Source: an uncultured Collinsella sp.
Lineage (GTDB): Bacteria; Actinomycetota; Coriobacteriia; Coriobacteriales; Coriobacteriaceae
NCBI GenBank assembly: GCA_902470265.1
Contig: CABRFW010000077.1
Coordinates: forward strand, 1 to 7,471
Direction of reading: 5' to 3'
DNA: 7,471 nt
This document shows, piece by piece, positions 5,818 through 7,471 of the stretch (position 1 is its first letter; each line of letters starts with the position of its first letter). The notes beneath the pieces are model-generated. The model was not told where the DNA came from. It searched no databases and saw only the letters and a program-made list of their open reading frames with translations. Both the position numbers and the translations under genes were made by a program.

Positions 5818-6123
5818 ATGTATATCAAGAAGGGCGATAAGGTCCAGGTTCTCTCTGGTAAGGATCGCGGCAAGCAGGGCGTTGTCCTGCGTGCTCTCCC
5901 CGCCGAGAACAAGGTCGTTGTCGAGGGCGTTTCGGTCGTCAAGAAGGCCGTCAAGCCCAACGCTGCCAACCAGCAGGGCGGCATCGTTTCGCAGGAGGCT
6001 CCCATCGACGCCTCCAACGTCAATCTCGTCTGCCCCGAGTGCGGTAAGGTTACCCGCGTCGGTCACGAGAAGGACGGCAAGAACAAGCTGCGCGTCTGCA
6101 AGAAGTGCGGCCACAAGTTCTAA
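5818..6123 (+). CDS. rplX: 50S ribosomal protein L24 (uL24), zinc-ribbon type
   Basis: L24 is one of the two assembly-initiator proteins of the large subunit. The 101-residue product has the KOW motif at the N terminus (KKGDKVQVLSGKDRGKQGVV) and VVVEGVSVVKKAVKP. It then carries a C-terminal zinc-ribbon-like segment with two CxxC pairs, C72/C75 and C94/C97. Both cysteine-containing and cysteine-free L24 forms are known in bacteria; this is the former. AGGGGAG (5807-5813) lies only 4 bases before the ATG and can pair with CCCT 5797-5800 at the end of rplN. The gene is followed by a terminator, not by rplE. Confidence 0.97.
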   Translation: MYIKKGDKVQVLSGKDRGKQGVVLRALPAENKVVVEGVSVVKKAVKPNAANQQGGIVSQEAPIDASNVNLVCPECGKVTRVGHEKDGKNKLRVCKKCGHKF

Positions 6124-6130
6124 GCTGCCC

Positions 6131-6185
6131 GCAACATCAAGTTGCTAGCAAAGGCCCGGATGCCCCACGGCACCCGGGCCTTTTT
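6131..6185 (+). terminator. Intrinsic terminator after rplX
   Basis: AAAGGCCCGG 6150-6159 pairs perfectly with CCGGGCCTTT 6174-6183, and GCC 6162-6164 pairs with GGC 6169-6171 at the tip. The stem runs into T residues 6181-6185. A smaller hairpin (GCAAC 6131-6135 with GTTGC 6141-6145) stands just before it. Together they form an efficient-looking transcription end 27 bases after the rplX stop. Confidence 0.92.
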
Positions 6186-6191
6186 CTATTC

Positions 6192-6246
6192 CTACTCATT
6201 GGGGACAGACTTAAATGAGTAGTCGTTGGGGACGTTCTTAAACGAC
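6192..6246. repeat. Tandem pair of hairpin repeat units with 13-base loops
   Basis: CTACTCATT 6192-6200 pairs with AATGAGTAG 6214-6222 (9 base pairs), and the next unit pairs GTCGTT 6222-6227 with AACGAC 6241-6246. The two hairpins share base 6222, so they are packed back to back. The arms differ completely while the loops agree at 10 of 13 positions. Confidence 0.75.
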
Positions 6247-6309
6247 CAGTCGATGGGGACTGTCTTTAGATTTGTTTATCTGGTCATCTGGGATAGGCTT
6301 CAACGAAAG

Positions 6310-6367
6310 CGGCACATAGGGACTGTCTCTAGGTGCCGGCACATAGGGACGTTCCCTTTTTGCCGGC
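6310..6367. repeat. Overlapping pair of GCCGGCA-framed repeat units
   Basis: CGGCAC 6310-6315 pairs with GTGCCG 6333-6338, and GCCGGCA 6335-6341 pairs with TGCCGGC 6361-6367, so the units share arm bases. Each encloses ATAGGGAC; the second also has an inner GGGA 6346-6349 with TCCC 6353-6356. Confidence 0.7.
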
Positions 6368-6481
6368 AGTTTGGGACGGTCCTTTGATGTCTGATGCCCT
6401 CAGAGGGGTGGAGTATCACGGCCTACTCTGTTCTTTAGGGCTTTGGTGTTCCGCCTCTTTATGCTTCACAAGGATCGTCGC

Positions 6482-6531
6482 ATGCGCATTCATGCGCATA
6501 GTTTTGCGCGACAATGCGCATAACTGCGCAA
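6482..6531. promoter_or_regulatory. Five phased TGCGCA-type palindromes, candidate operator array
   Basis: ATGCGCAT occurs three times (6482-6489, 6492-6499, 6514-6521), with TTGCGCG at 6504-6510 and CTGCGCAA at 6524-6531. The GCGC cores are centred at 6485.5, 6495.5, 6507.5, 6517.5 and 6527.5, spaced 10, 12, 10 and 10 bases, about one helical turn. They lie 130-180 bases before the oxidoreductase start. Cooperative binding of a dimeric regulator to one face of DNA is a plausible role, but the protein is unknown. Confidence 0.45.
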
Positions 6532-6662
6532 ACATCTGCCAACTATGACTAAATAATGACCGATAAGCAAATAAATACGCAAACACGAGCAGATACGCGC
6601 GCAATTGTGCGACTATAGGGTTGTTAGAAATGAAGGACTTCCGATGACTCAGGAGGCACATC
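6532..6662 (+). promoter_or_regulatory. AT-rich upstream region and ribosome site of the oxidoreductase gene
   Basis: This stretch is clearly more AT-rich than the genes around it, as promoters often are, but no convincing -35/-10 pair can be named; TATAGG (6614-6619) is the nearest. A near-palindrome CGCA-ATTG-TGCG lies at about 6600-6611. AGGAGG (6651-6656), 6 bases before ATG 6663, is an excellent ribosome-binding site and fixes the start. Confidence 0.5.
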
Positions 6663-7471
6663 ATGGCAGATTCCAAACAGGCTCCGCTCGACGCCGAGGC
6701 AGCCGCAAAGGCGGCGTTTGCCTCGGTCCAGAATCAGCCGTTCCCAAACGACATCTTTACGGCTCCCGAGCTTCGTTGGGCAGTGATCGGGTGCGGTGTT
6801 ATCGCCAACCAGATGGCTCAGTCCCTTGCCCTGGCCGGCCGCAAGCTTACGGGCGTTGCCAACCGCACGCTCACCAAGGCTCAGGCTTTTGCCGAGCAGT
6901 ATGGCGTCGAGAAGGTGTACGAGACGGTCGAGGACCTCTACGCCGATCCGGACATCGACGCCGTCTATATCACCACGCCGCACAACACGCATATCACCTA
7001 TCTGCGCGCTGCGCTGGCCGCCGGCAAGCACGTGCTCTGCGAGAAGGCCATTACCCTCAATTCCGCCGAGCTTGACGAGGCCCGTGCCATCGCCGACGAG
7101 CACAACGTGGTCCTCATGGACGCCACCACGGTGCTTCATATGCCCTTGTATCAAGAGCTGCGCCGTCGCATGGATGCCGGCGAGTTTGGCCGCATGAACC
7201 TCGCCCAGCTCAACTTTGGTAGCTATAAGGAGTACGGCGATCTGACCAATCGCTTCTACAACCGCAACCTTGCTGGCGGTGCCATGCTCGATATTGGCGT
7301 GTATGCCCTGTCCGTCATGCGTCTCTTTATGGCAAGCCAGCCCGCTGAGGTCGTTTCGCTGGGCAACACCTGCGAGACCGGTGTTGACGTTGCGGGCGGC
7401 ATCGTCTGCCGTAATGCCGAACAGCAGCTGGGCGTGGTGAGCCTTACGCTCCACTCCAAGCAGCCCAAGCG
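6663..7471 (+). CDS. Gfo/Idh/MocA-family NAD(P)-dependent oxidoreductase, 3' end beyond window
   Basis: The reading frame is open from ATG 6663 to the window edge (269 residues seen; family members usually have 330-390). After an N-terminal extension of about 37 residues, a Rossmann domain starts at RWAVIGCGVIA, with the GxGxxA nucleotide-binding loop at 43-48. It continues with DAVYITTPHNTH at 99-110, typical of MviM-like proteins. The catalytic-lysine motif reads CEKAIT (127-131), where EKP is usual. The C-terminal domain shows GGAMLDIGVYAL (205-216), a family hallmark. Such enzymes oxidise or reduce sugar and inositol derivatives; substrate cannot be inferred. It is unrelated in function to the upstream operon, is separated from it by a terminator and 480 bases, and probably has its own promoter. 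The codon mix is less biased than in the ribosomal genes. Confidence 0.9.
   Translation, partial: MADSKQAPLDAEAAAKAAFASVQNQPFPNDIFTAPELRWAVIGCGVIANQMAQSLALAGRKLTGVANRTLTKAQAFAEQYGVEKVYETVEDLYADPDIDAVYITTPHNTHITYLRAALAAGKHVLCEKAITLNSAELDEARAIADEHNVVLMDATTVLHMPLYQELRRRMDAGEFGRMNLAQLNFGSYKEYGDLTNRFYNRNLAGGAMLDIGVYALSVMRLFMASQPAEVVSLGNTCETGVDVAGGIVCRNAEQQLGVVSLTLHSKQPK

Larger units (their letters stand above)
6192..6398. repeat. Cluster of six degenerate GGGAC-type palindromic repeats
   Basis: Six related cores occur in about 200 bases, each GGGAC followed by a C/T-rich end: 6201, 6228, 6255, 6319, 6346 and 6373. Two flanking families are visible. The first two units have perfect arms around identical-length 13-base loops (GGGGACAGACTTA and GGGGACGTTCTTA). 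The later ones are framed by CGGCAC/GTGCCG or GCCGGCA/TGCCGGC. This looks like a REP- or MITE-like family that I associate with coriobacterial genomes, but no mobility gene is present. Confidence 0.7.

Noticed and set aside
6333..6548. Plus-strand 71-codon frame (MPAHRDVPFLPAV) over the repeats
   Set aside because: It is built from the palindromic repeat sequence and TGCGCA motifs and has no ribosome site.
6124..6662. CRISPR array or insertion sequence in the repeat region
   Set aside because: Repeat units are unequal in length, diverged and partly overlapping, with no regular spacers, no cas genes, no transposase and no target-site duplication that I can identify.
6416..6676. Minus-strand 86-codon frame across the TGCGCA array
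   Set aside because: No ribosome site or family resemblance, composition follows the AT-rich repeat region, and it covers the regulatory sequence of the plus-strand gene.
6605..7075. Plus-strand 156-codon frame overlapping the oxidoreductase
   Set aside because: It lies in another frame than the gene starting at 6663, whose Rossmann and GGAMLDIG motifs and ribosome site are clear.

Overview
This window is a ribosomal-protein operon from a GC-rich bacterium, followed by an unrelated metabolic gene that runs off the right edge. Protein sequences and codon use (Lys mostly AAG, Arg CGT/CGC) fit a member of the Actinomycetota. The GGGGAC/GCCGGCA palindromic intergenic repeats and the protein style suggest class Coriobacteriia, possibly Collinsella. 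That placement is my recognition, not a computed result.

Layout, all on the + strand: 1-334, a long untranslated region. 335-1916, rplC, rplD, rplW (L3, L4, L23). 1917-2095, a long structured gap. 2096-5317, rplB, rpsS, rplV, rpsC, rplP, rpmC, rpsQ (L2, S19, L22, S3, L16, L29, S17). 5318-5435, a second structured gap. 5436-6123, rplN and rplX (L14, L24). 6150-6185, a strong intrinsic terminator. 6192-6398, a cluster of short palindromic repeats. 6482-6531, five helically spaced TGCGCA-type motifs. 6663-7471, the 5' part of a Gfo/Idh/MocA-family oxidoreductase.

The genes follow the classical S10-spc order, but both ends differ from the textbook cluster. rpsJ (S10) is not next to rplC. After rplX the transcript terminates instead of continuing into rplE-rpsN-rpsH. 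All twelve complete genes encode ribosomal proteins (L3, L4, L23, L2, L22, L16, L29, L14 and L24 of the large subunit; S19, S3 and S17 of the small).

The most interesting material is untranslated. Three gaps, before rplC, rplB and rplN, each have a well-formed predicted RNA fold plus a possible partner for the next gene's Shine-Dalgarno sequence. The rplC and rplB leaders also share a near-identical 25-base element. These look like candidate cis-regulatory ribosomal-protein leaders dividing the operon into three blocks. Folding was done by eye, and comparative data would decide it.
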